Positions 1 to 7,783 of a DNA stretch of 10,064 bases are shown one piece after another. Positions within the stretch are counted from its first letter, which is position 1. Each line of letters starts with the position of its first letter. The DNA is taken from the NCBI GenBank assembly GCA_028565635.1, contig JAOXYB010068423.1, positions 1 through 10,064 of the forward strand. Direction: 5' to 3'. The notes under the pieces are model-generated. The model was not told the origin of the DNA and searched no databases. It was given only the letters and a program-made list of their open reading frames with translations. This stretch comes from Phoronis ovalis. Its lineage: Eukaryota > Phoronida > Phoronidae. A program made the position numbers and the translations under genes.

Positions 1-931
1 ATATTTGCACTGAATACTCAGTCTCCAAGAACAAGACACCCATACTAAAAGCTGAAATGTACATAGCAAAGCACCAAATATTGACTTTAAATAAAAATCA
101 GCACATAAAGTCACAGCTTCAAAACCCTGCTATATATGGACCAATGTTACATGTATGTTCAGGAGGCCTACTAAATGACATTGACAATTTTTGGAAATGA
201 CCTTTTAACAAATATTTCACATTATTATGACCAGCTAAAGACAGGACATGCTTTATGATTTTCAATACACATTTTTTTTAAATATCCACACCCAATCTTT
301 TCAATAAGGATCGTTTGCCGATGCATAAATTATATAAAACACAACCCCTGGGTTTGGTATTTTAACAAACTTTTTAAAAATCGGTGATTATTAAACACAT
401 TCAATATATTGGTACTTTATATAGCATAATATTATTTATTCCAATTTATATGGGGAAGCATGGATGCGAAAAGTTAAAAGAGAATTTGGACTGTTACTGT
501 CTGGCTGTAAATGAAGGTTTGCAGTGCTTGAATTTATGTTGAAAAAGGTGATAGAAAGAGTCAAATCCTTTGCATTGTTCATTAAACAGATTCAAAATAA
601 CAACACGATGTAACAAAATTTGGCATTTATTTAGGGAAATTATTGAAATAAGCCTATGTACAAATTCTAAGAAACTATAAAATTAGGAAAAGGGAGGTGT
701 GTAAAATATATAGAACAGTAATTTCTAGGGTCTGGCTTTATTATAATAAGAAGTATTGGAGCATTCAATGAATTTTGTTCATAAAAAATAAATATACAAC
801 TGAGCAATTGTTATACTACATATTAATTAAGGGGTTTTGTTTGAAACTATGTCAGGCATTTAATAATTTTTACAATTGTCAGTGAAGGAACGCAGTACAT
901 TTTTTAAATATTTAAATTTAGTCCAGGTGTT

Positions 932-954
932 ATCTTTTGTTACAAACAAAAGAT
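932..954. repeat. Perfect hairpin, 10-bp arms, 3-nt loop
   Basis: Arm ATCTTTTGTT (932-941), loop ACA, arm AACAAAAGAT (945-954). The pairing is perfect. It is too short for a microRNA precursor and there is no U-run that would suggest an RNA polymerase III terminator. The function is unknown. Confidence 0.7.
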
Positions 955-1197
955 TCTACATAGGTCCTCATGAGTGTACATACATAAATGCCTACTGCAA
1001 ATGTTCTTGAATGTTTTGTCCAAATACTTTTCTCGTTCTGGGTGTATGCTTAAAAGAAACCTGTACAAGATTAGATCTAATTATTGGTGATAAGGTTAAA
1101 AGTAACAGCTTATTTGTAAAGGTGCTTCATTAGGACCTATTCTTGTCATGTGCAAAAATGTAAGAATGTAGAAGTCAAATATAATTTTAGTAGATCC

Positions 1198-1220
1198 ACA
1201 GATTTATAATCAGAATCTGT
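1198..1220. repeat. Short inverted repeat, 7-bp arms
   Basis: ACAGATT (1198-1204) pairs with AATCTGT (1214-1220) across a 9-nt loop. A weak outer GTAG/CTAC pairing is also possible. At this length it may be chance. Confidence 0.4.
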
Positions 1221-1423
1221 CCAGGGACTACAGATAATGATTTCATCATATTATAAAGCATTGATATACTGGAAGACAAACTAATAAATTCTAATCTTAT
1301 TGCCAGCATTTTTATCCTTAAAACAGAGATAGACTTGCATTTGTATGTATTCTAAAAATATATAGATTTAACACCTTGAAACAGAAGCAAGAAGGGCATG
1401 TTGTTTAAATACAGTTACATGTC

Positions 1424-1435
1424 TGTCTGCAGACA
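1424..1435. repeat. 12-bp perfect palindrome
   Basis: TGTCTGCAGACA is a perfect 12-bp palindrome. It contains GTCTGCAGAC and overlaps a neighbouring GTCTG copy at 1421-1425. It may be chance or a dimeric factor site; nothing nearby supports a role. Confidence 0.4.
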
Positions 1436-2725
1436 AATACTCTGGAAGCTACATAATTATATGCATTGATTTGACAGACCCTTGACAGAGTGAAAAACTC
1501 ACTGCACATCATGGACAAAACATATTAGCATAAAACCTAAACATAATATGTAGGGAAGCCTGGAAGAAAACTTTAAATTGATGACCAACACCCATTAATA
1601 AATCTTCTTAATTTGTCTTATATTACATATGAGGGCAACAATAAGTCACTGTGTTAAAAATCCAGAGATATTTCCAGCATATCAATATGTGAGAATAATT
1701 TTTTTATATTACTGGGAACTATAGTAGCTATAGCCATAACTTGGTCTAATTAGTTACTACAGGAATGCTATTTTATTCTGGTATTATTTTATGATGTACA
1801 GAGTTGGTGGTATTTACTCACTTTTAGATTCCTCATGTTTTTTGCATCACTAATGTAATAATGATTATTTTGAAATAAAATGCATGCTTTGACATCTTAT
1901 AGCAAATTGCAATGTTTATACTTATTAATGACACTGTCCTTTTTCTAATGTGTCTGTGTGGCACAAGAACCGGGCTGACTGCTTGCTGCCCTCATGTTAT
2001 CTCCCACATAAGAGTACAGTGCCCTGATAAAAACATATTATCCTAAGCCTACAAATTGTGTCTGACTACTTTCCTTATTTGAACATGTCCCACATACAAT
2101 GTACTACTCAATCCTAGTAATAAAATATTAAAATAAGCCAACATATTATGACATTTTCTATAACTAAGGGCAGCTGCTACATTGTGAAACTGCTCAGTTT
2201 ATCAAATTATGATTACATGAAATAAACTCAACAGAGTGAAACATGTTCTCTAACTCTTTTCATGCTCAACTACCTAGTACCATTACAGTTGTATCAAGAC
2301 ATTCTTAGAATATTTAATAATCATTAAACAATCATTGAATGCACAGAAGTAAGTTAGTTTAGAGAACAAAATGCTTGTTATGTCACAAGTACATAGTTTT
2401 CCAATTCTTACATACAAACTTTATTTTGTTTAATACTGGTTTTAGGTCTAGGAAGATCTCATTAATATTCAAAATGTTTTATAAGCAGGAAATTTAATAA
2501 TGGGTCATCTTCGAGGAGATCTTTATACCCTGTGACAAGCCATCTCTGGAAACTCTCTATAAAAAAAAAATTAATTTGGGATCTTCAAATTTCTTATCTG
2601 TCCTTCAATAACATATGATGAGTATGTGCATTTTATAGTTATGACTAGGTTTCACAGAACTGGATACATTGTCCTACTGTGACAGCTTACTATGTGGCTT
2701 TCTTTTTATTAAATATAAAATAATA

Positions 2726-2770
2726 ACGCACAGTGCGTCATTTTGAAGTAAAAAAAGTTCAAACTTTTTT
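2726..2770. repeat. Two adjacent small inverted repeats
   Basis: ACGCAC-A-GTGCGT (2726-2738) is a perfect 6-bp inverted repeat carrying two of the few CpGs in this part. It is followed 12 nt later by AAAAAAGTT-CA-AACTTTTTT (2751-2770), 9-bp arms with a 2-nt loop. They sit just before the CpG-richer block. They could be the remnant of a transposon end, but no partner end was found. Confidence 0.45.
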
Positions 2771-2976
2771 AACATTACAGGGATTATGAACATCCTGCTG
2801 GCTTGCTGGTGCACAATATTAACAAATTATTATATCAACCCCATATCATAAATATTTTTATAGCATCAAGGTCGAGCATCAGCGTTTGATAACAATTAAT
2901 TCAAAGCCCGGGATTCAAAGGTAGATTGTGATCAATTCAGGAGGTTGTCTTCACAATATCAGAGACAAGTCGTAAG

Positions 2977-3016
2977 AAACTCGTTCAAGGAAATTATACG
3001 TAATACGAGTTTGAAC
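2977..3016. repeat. Overlapping inverted repeats
   Basis: AAACTCGT (2977-2984) pairs with ACGAGTTT (3005-3012), and the overlapping GTTCAA (2983-2988) pairs with TTGAAC (3011-3016). Two alternative stems share bases, with a spacer containing TACGTA. It lies inside the CpG-dense block. The function is unknown. Confidence 0.45.
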
Positions 3017-3304
3017 ATAAGCGTCAATCACTATCTAAAAAAGCAAACACTCGGTATTCGGACTTGGTCGTTTGTTACCTTGGGTTCATGCACAATTGCC
3101 TTATTATTTAGCACTATTTATTTTTATTTTGTATCAGCCATCTTGCCGGTGTTCTTTAGAAAATCAATAAGAAATATTCAACTCCCTGTACGGTAATATC
3201 TCAATGTAATGTCAGTTCAATGTTCTACTATACCTTTAGTTCTCCTTGTGACATTGTTGTATATATCCCTTATAGTTTACATGGTAAAATCCAGAAGAGT
3301 ATAT

Positions 3305-3322
3305 GGTGGTTTTACAACCACC
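3305..3322. repeat. Hairpin GGTGGTT/AACCACC
   Basis: Perfect 7-bp arms GGTGGTT (3305-3311) and AACCACC (3316-3322) flank the loop TTAC. The stem is GC-containing, unlike the surrounding AT-rich DNA. It lies just upstream of the E-box/TATA-like cluster. Confidence 0.55.
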
Positions 3323-3332
3323 CAACCTACAT

Positions 3333-3387
3333 AGTCAGTTTCTCGCTTTCGAGATCACGTGACTGGTTTTGTCAATTTGTATAAATA
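3333..3387 (+). promoter_or_regulatory. Possible promoter-like cluster: nested palindromes, E-box, TATA-like box
   Basis: Nested inverted repeats AGTCA (3333-3337)/TGACT (3360-3364) and TCTCG (3341-3345)/CGAGA (3350-3354) enclose an 8-bp palindromic E-box TCACGTGA (3355-3362), the type bound by USF/MITF-like bHLH-ZIP factors. A TATA-like TATAAATA follows at 3380-3387. A second CACGTG lies at 3549-3554. No convincing exon follows on the plus strand, so promoter activity is inferred from motifs only. TATAAATA is also expected by chance in DNA this AT-rich. Confidence 0.25.
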
Positions 3388-3636
3388 CTACAGAAAATAA
3401 TAACCATAACTTTGGTTTAGCTTTAATTTTACAGCAAAACAATCAATAAATGATATATATTACTTTACATCAATTTTTATTTAAATTTTCTTTAAAGTTT
3501 TGCTTTCAAAAGAACATTTACACGAATTTGTTTTATAAATGTTTCCAACACGTGCTCATGTTTTATCAATACCCCGCATGAGAGAAATTAAATTAGCAGA
3601 CAGCCTATCAGAAACTGCTCTAAATTTGAAAAACTA

Positions 3637-3652
3637 AATTTTTTAAAAAATT
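3637..3652. repeat. 16-bp A/T palindrome
   Basis: AATTTTTTAAAAAATT is a perfect palindrome made only of A and T runs. It is low-complexity and probably has no specific role. Confidence 0.4.
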
Positions 3653-3827
3653 GTCTTTGTCTATGTGGGTAAAGTATTTTTTATATTTTCCAAAGTATGC
3701 ATTTCTAAATTATTACGCATTATATAACGTATTTCACCAGATAATCTAATGACACAATGCGTTTGTTTACGTGGTTGATAGGAGACCAGTGAATAGTCCT
3801 TCGCTTGAATGATTTCTGCAAGACTTG

Positions 3828-3848
3828 AGTCGCAAATAAATAGCGACT
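3828..3848. repeat. Hairpin AGTCGC/GCGACT
   Basis: AGTCGC (3828-3833) and GCGACT (3843-3848) flank a 9-nt A/T loop. Another TGCGACA follows at 3874-3880 and a CACGCGGTCACG cluster at 3893-3904, making this the densest CpG spot of the block. Confidence 0.45.
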
Positions 3849-3910
3849 TACCTGTAGTGAAAGGGGAACAACATTTGCGACATTAACATGCTCACGCGGT
3901 CACGAAGTGA

Positions 3911-4344
3911 AACCTCTAACTAGAAACAGATGTTCACATGCATATTATAATTTTTGTACATTTTAATTTATTTCTTTATGTCAATACTCCAAAACATCCC
4001 AAATGAGTAGAATATTGCAGTGCTAAAAATAACTACGATTGATGGTCTAATTAAAGTGGCACCTTGTGTGTAACCAATACAAGTTAATATTGTATGTCCC
4101 TAATTCGTTGTTCTGAACCTGTTTGATGTTTCTAGTTACCACTTGCTTTTTGATTTTACATGTTCTGAGGGTATATTGTAAATCAGGGGCCCTTCTGTAA
4201 CTCGTAAATCATACATCATTACATATACCAGAAAATAGTTTTAAAACTTTTTATGCTCTCTGGTGAGTATTCATTTTGGAAATCTGGATGGGACTTTTCC
4301 CAGAGAATTGGAAAAGCTTTCATAATTGTAAAATAATACAATGA
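3911..4344. other. Non-coding, nothing recognised
   Basis: AT-rich DNA without reading frames, splice-site pairs or clear repeats. It lies between the CpG-dense block and the proposed 3' end of the minus-strand gene, so it is probably intergenic. Confidence 0.45.
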
Positions 4345-5154
4345 TTGATACATACATCTGAATACTTTATTTTCACACTAGCATTAAAATAAATATTACA
4401 GTTGCTTGTAATATACATAAGCAAACATCATGAGTAAACACAACAGCTAAAGTTAACACAATTCTTCTGAACTACTAGCGCCACCAATTGAGTATAATTG
4501 TATCTTTCTTCACAGTTTGCAGTGGTGCAAATAGTTTTCGATAAGTGCCACTTATATATGGTATGAATTATCCCACATTCATATGATGTCATATAATACA
4601 CAATAAGCACCAAGTTTAAATCTTATCCTTTCCGTTATGAAATAGCCACTGGTAGATTCACTGGACTTATATATGCATAATTATCCAATAAATTACCATA
4701 AAGTTTTTCTTAACAGCTGAAAATTGACAAATTTTTGTGCCTTTTGTTTACTCCTTGGCATTCAGTATTAGTAGCTTAGTACAAGATACCATGTGCAAAG
4801 GGTACCCAATTTAACTTCACTCAATGCAAACTGTGAAAACTTACACAACTTTGTTGATAAATTGTCTGCATTCAGTTAATCTCTCAATAATGCTTTGGCA
4901 CTGTTTTAATTCTTACAAATTAGTATCAGTTGAGTACAGACGTAAGCAAATTCCCCACAAAATCCAAGTATTGTTTCATGTGTGCAAATATCTTTAGTAA
5001 ATAATATATAGATATTGATGATAATTGTGAGACCATTTCCACGAATTATATGTTAATCTCTCTGAGTACAGCAACGCAATACTGCAAGATACACACCACA
5101 CAGCATAGTTGACTTTATATCGCTGTAGTACTGCCCTCTAATGTACTCCTACTC
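4345..5154 (-). other. Probable 3' untranslated region of the minus-strand gene
   Basis: This stretch directly follows (on the minus strand) the TAA of the terminal exon at 5155-5157. It has no coding signature. Its left limit is set by the AATAAA signal at 4371-4366 followed by TG-rich sequence on the minus strand (cagatgtatgtatc). An ATTAAA-type signal near 4910-4905 could give a shorter form. The extent is inference; transcript data are needed for the true end. Confidence 0.4.
4366..4371 (-). terminator. Candidate polyadenylation signal AATAAA
   Basis: On the minus strand AATAAA lies about 785 nt after the stop codon at 5155. TG-rich sequence follows it, as is usual downstream of animal cleavage sites. 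The hexamer is common in AT-rich DNA, so this is a candidate only. Confidence 0.35.
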
Positions 5155-5252
5155 TTACTTTGTATTTTGCTTTAAATAATTAATTCCTTTTAGGCTGTAT
5201 TCTCCAATGACATTAGGAGCTGCATATACTCCATCAAACACAGTTTTTACAC
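5155..5252 (-). CDS. Terminal coding exon of an unrecognised minus-strand gene
   Basis: On the minus strand a pyrimidine-rich tract (ctcttttctctgattgcag) forms a strong acceptor ending at 5253. The exon has one long open frame. Its first two bases, GT, complete a split codon; 31 further codons and TAA at 5157-5155 follow. The encoded tail reads VKTVFDGVYAAPNV, continues through IGEYSLKG, and ends in INYLKQNTK. It is hydrophilic to neutral, with no signal or membrane segment and a lysine-rich end. The split codon fits the single base left over from the exon at 7732-7783 (G+GT = Gly), which independently supports the frame. I do not recognise the family, so no function is given. Only the C-terminal part of the protein is in this window. 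Confidence 0.7.
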
Positions 5253-5730
5253 CTGCAATCAGAGAAAAGAGATGAGAACATCTTAATGGTAATAACAATG
5301 TTTCTAAAGAGAGGTAGAGTTAGCATACCTAATGTTTATGGCATACATGTGGGATTAGCAAACTTGCAAACGCTTTTTTTATCACTCAGAATTTAGCAGA
5401 TTGCAGGATATTGCACCAACATGTTCATCTGAGAGTTCCTTCACCATTACCTTTCCAATGTTCCACTATTATGAAAATTGCAGGCCAAACCCTGACTTTC
5501 AGTAATTTGAAACATGATATTTTTTTGCATGGTTCATCTGATCAGATATAGAAGATAAAGATTAAAATATTGACAAATGAGGTGTATAGCTTATATCCTG
5601 ACCTGAGTTAATCAAAATCAGATAGCGTTTTAGCAAAGGCAGAGTTGCTCATATTGGCTTCTATGAACGTTAAATGACCTCCAAATTACCTTTCAACATC
5701 ATTTTTAGAATTATGACCTTTGACCCATAA

Positions 5731-5840
5731 ATGACCTTTTGACCCCAAGGTCAGCAATGGCCTACCTTGGGGATGTCAAACCTCAAATATCATGTCCTCA
5801 ACTACAACAGACTTCGAGATATGGCTTAGTAAATTTTGGA
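5731..5840. repeat. Interspersed TGACCT repeat, copy 1
   Basis: It begins with TGACCTTTTGACCCCAAGG, continues through a conserved 'caatggcctacc...ggatg' core, and ends near 'cgagatatggctta'. It matches copy 2 (5980-6085) in the same orientation, offset by about 245-249 bases, over roughly 105 bases with scattered differences. A further TGACCTTTGACC lies just before it at 5714-5725, and part of the preceding leader (atcattttagaa-like) is shared too. It looks like a dispersed non-coding repeat; the class is not certain. Confidence 0.7.
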
Positions 5841-5979
5841 CGATCAATAAATTAATTGAAAAGATGCCAAAAAAATAAAAACAAAACCTTCTAGTACTGA
5901 AATCTTCTCAAAGATCATCTAAAATGCTTCGTTGTAATTCAATACAATCATTTTAGAACATTTTACATTTTTTTAAAAA

Positions 5980-6085
5980 TTTGACCTTTGACCTCAAGGT
6001 CAACAATGGCCTACCCCAGGGATGCATACATCAAGTATCAAGTTCCTAGCTGTAACCATCGAGATATAGCTTGCTGAAAATTGGA
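5980..6085. repeat. Interspersed TGACCT repeat, copy 2
   Basis: It begins TGACCTTTGACCTCAAGGTC, shares the 'caatggcctacc' core, the 'catcaagtatcaagttcct' middle and the 'cgagatatagctt' end with copy 1. It is in direct orientation and runs straight into a purine-only tract. The fixed order of domains in both copies shows they are members of one family and not chance motifs. Confidence 0.7.
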
Positions 6086-6119
6086 GGAAGAAAAAGAAAA
6101 AAGAAAAAGAAGAAAGAAA
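6084..6119. repeat. Purine (GA-rich) tract
   Basis: About 36 bases of only A and G (gaggaagaaaaagaaaaaag and onward) sit directly after TGACCT copy 2. Such A-rich tails at one end are typical of reverse-transcribed short repeats or of simple-sequence growth at a repeat boundary. Confidence 0.6.
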
Positions 6120-6292
6120 TCATACCAAACCAATAGGCTTATACAACCCTAATTAGACATCACATTGTAGAAACAGTAGCATATTTATATAATATATCTG
6201 TCATTGTGTAATTATTATGTGATTTTAGTGAGGTCTAGTATGTGCTCAGAATGAGAGGATACCTAAATGATTTTAATTTGTAAGAGTGGTAC

Positions 6293-6324
6293 CTGGATTT
6301 CCTCCTGGTACATGATCTCTTTAT
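6293..6324 (-). CDS. Candidate microexon with two possible acceptors
   Basis: On the minus strand TTAATTCCTGTATATGCAG precedes 6324, and the donor GTACCACT follows 6293. The CAG acceptor gives a 32-nt exon. Joined to the upstream exon it reads DKEIMYQEEIQ and then forces V-stop in the terminal exon. An inner AG (6318-6317) gives a 24-nt exon, 6316-6293, reading DHVPGGNP and rejoining the main frame at GVKTVF. Skipping it also keeps the main frame (NQ-GVKT). The splice sites and the Gly/Pro-rich in-frame reading are suggestive, but the inner acceptor has no pyrimidine tract, so use of either form is unproven. Confidence 0.4.
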
Positions 6325-6562
6325 CTGCATATACAGGAATTAAAAGAGAAAGTCGAGAATACAACTATCATAATGTTACAGTAGGTTTCCGAGTTATGCT
6401 CCTTTGTATATACAACATACAGGTTTGTGACGTGGCAAAATGACGTCCGAAATATCTGTTATTACGAGCCATTGAGGGGGAAAATGGGTAGGGACCACCA
6501 CCTGAAGGAAATAGTATTGCCTTTTCACGAATCACAAATGATAAATTCCTGCAATCGTGGGT

Positions 6563-6591
6563 CACGAAAATAATATAATCCTTTCCCACCT
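6563..6591. repeat. Internal direct repeat of the transposon, left copy
   Basis: CACGAAAATAATATAATCC followed by TTTCCCACCT closely matches 6883-6912 in direct orientation, with a few substitutions and one length difference. Some similarity extends leftward (TAAATTC... before both copies). It suggests a partial internal duplication. Confidence 0.55.
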
Positions 6592-6882
6592 CAACAATAA
6601 TTACTGTATGTAAACAGGTTGTATGCAGTACTAATAGTCTATTGGAAGCTCCTAAGAAGATAATTACACTGCAAATTATTCAAAATGGTTACAGCTTACT
6701 GGAGGGATTTTCGTTAGAGGAGCTACAAAGCGGGTAAGCAAGAGGGTTTAATTTCATTGCAAAGAAATAAAAACTGATACTCTTATTGCATAAACAAAAA
6801 TTTATGTGACGCTATAACACGGAAATGAAACATAACGTTCATCACATTGCACGACCTAAATAAAATTCAATGATTCCCACAG

Positions 6883-6912
6883 CACGAAAATAAAAATATC
6901 CCTTTCACACCT
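6883..6912. repeat. Internal direct repeat of the transposon, right copy
   Basis: CACGAAAATAAAAATATCCC followed by TTTCACACCT is the partner of 6563-6591, 320 bases further right. The similarity ends after ACCT in both copies. Confidence 0.55.
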
Positions 6913-7338
6913 GTAGGAAAATAAGTTTGTCCCCACTCTATCTACCTGAATAGTCTGATGACCCCTATCCCTCAAAATTCTAAATACATAAATTAGTGCT
7001 TGTGTGTATATATTTATGTATACGGAATTCAGGATTCTGTGTTTTCCCAGCAATTCCCTGACAGGCTAAGCTGATGACATCGGATAAATGTGAGTAGCTG
7101 TCACAAATCAGTACTTTGTACATTATCCGGTCGGAGCATAACTCGGAAACCTACTGTAACAATAAACCGCTTTCCATTCAATGAATCCAACGTACACAAA
7201 ACGTCTTTAATTATCTAAATAATTTACCTCTATACGTTCAGTTACCAACTAATTCCAATAAGAATTTTTCACCATTAATTTCTGTTTCAATTTTCTTATT
7301 TCTCAAACATTTATCTGCTGCTATGGGCGTTTTAAAAA

Positions 7339-7427
7339 GTGACATCTGGGAATAACACCACGACAGCATAATAGGATGTCAACACTAGTAACAATTACCA
7401 TGAACTGATGCAGTATCCCAGAATGTG
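7339..7427. repeat. Imperfect inverted repeat
   Basis: GACATCTGGGAATA (7341-7354) faces TATCCCAGAATGTG (7414-7427), pairing with two single-base length differences. A second pairing, GACATC (7341-7346) with GATGTC (7375-7380), competes with it. This may be a decayed small palindromic element or chance. Confidence 0.3.
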
Positions 7428-7731
7428 AGATCATATCAAGACATTTTCAAAATTAGCCTCAGAGAGACTTGTAATATTCATGCTTATTGGTATGGCACTA
7501 GCCTAATGATTGATACACTGCAATCAGTAAGCTTCCTGGTTGAAGTATTCAATGCATTGAAAGTATTTTTATTTTCTTAAATTTTTTAAATTTTAACATG
7601 GTATAGATTTATTACCAAAACATTTACAGTATATACAACTCTGTTTTGGCCCGTAACCCCTAGTAACAAAATTTGAATACTATAAAAGTAACTTATATAA
7701 TTTCCTAATAATAGGCAACATATCTGATTAC

Positions 7732-7783
7732 CTTGATTCCAGGAAGATTTTGCCCTGTTAGTCACATCACTGGCAGCAGGTAT
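7732..7783 (-). CDS. Internal coding exon of the unrecognised minus-strand gene
   Basis: On the minus strand the acceptor ATTTATATTGTTCTTGTAG precedes 7783 and the donor AAG|GTAATCAG follows 7732. Only one of the three frames is open; it reads IPAASDVTNRAKSSWNQ and leaves one G, which the terminal exon at 5252 completes to glycine. This phase match, together with the other two frames being closed, makes a real exon likely. The exon is 52 nt, short but normal for animal genes. The segment is polar, with no membrane character. I do not recognise the family. The next upstream exon was not found within the window and may lie beyond 10064. Confidence 0.65.

Larger units (their letters stand above)
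1..2700. other. Long non-coding AT-rich, CpG-poor stretch
   Basis: No exon-like segment with an open frame and paired splice sites is visible on either strand. The stretch is AT-rich and has only about nine CpG dinucleotides by eye. Apart from the short inverted repeats listed separately (932-954, 1198-1220, 1424-1435) I see no transposon ends or tandem repeats. It could be intergenic DNA, a long intron or a distal untranslated region; the sequence alone does not decide. Confidence 0.6.
2861..3910. other. CpG-dense non-coding block
   Basis: CpG dinucleotides are much more frequent here than to the left. By eye there are 13 in 2861-3200 alone, against nine in the first 2700 bases, with further clusters at 3340-3363, 3715-3775 and 3800-3910. 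The base composition is otherwise still AT-rich. In animals with gene-body methylation such a contrast often marks unmethylated promoter or intergenic DNA; a young, not yet decayed insertion is another explanation. An 83-codon reading frame at 2945-3196 starts at TTG, shows no recognisable protein, and I do not treat it as a gene. Confidence 0.5.
6379..7156. mobile_element. Non-autonomous Tc1/mariner-like transposon (MITE-like)
   Basis: The borders form a perfect 28-bp inverted repeat: 6375-6402 (gttacagtaggtttccgag then ttatgctcc) and its complement at 7133-7160. Weaker pairing continues inward to about 6431 and 7100, where TTTGTGAC faces GTCACAAA after a 4-nt length difference. Read as TA-CAGTAGG...CCTACTG-TA, the ends match the CAGT termini and TA target duplication usual for Tc1/mariner elements; the element is then 778 bp. 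The perfect pairing runs two bases past the TA, so alternative borders (for example an AAT duplication around 6375-7160) remain open. No transposase reading frame exists; a 73-codon frame at 6368-6589 runs across the inverted repeat and is not a gene. The clean outer ends suggest a fairly recent insertion into the intron. Confidence 0.75.
5253..7731 (-). other. Intron region of the minus-strand gene
   Basis: On the minus strand it starts with the donor GTAATC after 7732 and ends with the TTGCAG acceptor before 5252. It contains two TGACCT-type repeat copies, a purine tract, a Tc1/mariner-like element and a candidate microexon at 6293-6324 that would split it into two introns. An imperfect inverted repeat lies at 7339-7427. 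No other paired splice sites with an open frame stood out. Confidence 0.6.

Noticed and set aside
2905-2925. tRNA B-box-like GAATCCCGGGC on the minus strand
   Set aside because: No A-box, no cloverleaf and no 3' end match, so neither a tRNA nor a tRNA-derived SINE can be supported.
2945-3196. 83-codon plus-strand reading frame
   Set aside because: It starts at TTG, has no recognised domain, and lies in DNA with no splice or transcript signals. Its length is reachable by chance.
4428-4613. 61-codon minus-strand reading frame
   Set aside because: It starts at TTG and lies in the probable 3' untranslated region; the composition looks random.
6368-6589. 73-codon minus-strand reading frame
   Set aside because: It spans the left inverted repeat and interior of the MITE and has no transposase motifs.
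6856-7053. 65-codon minus-strand reading frame inside the MITE
   Set aside because: It shows no recognisable domain and lies in repeat DNA without coding signature.
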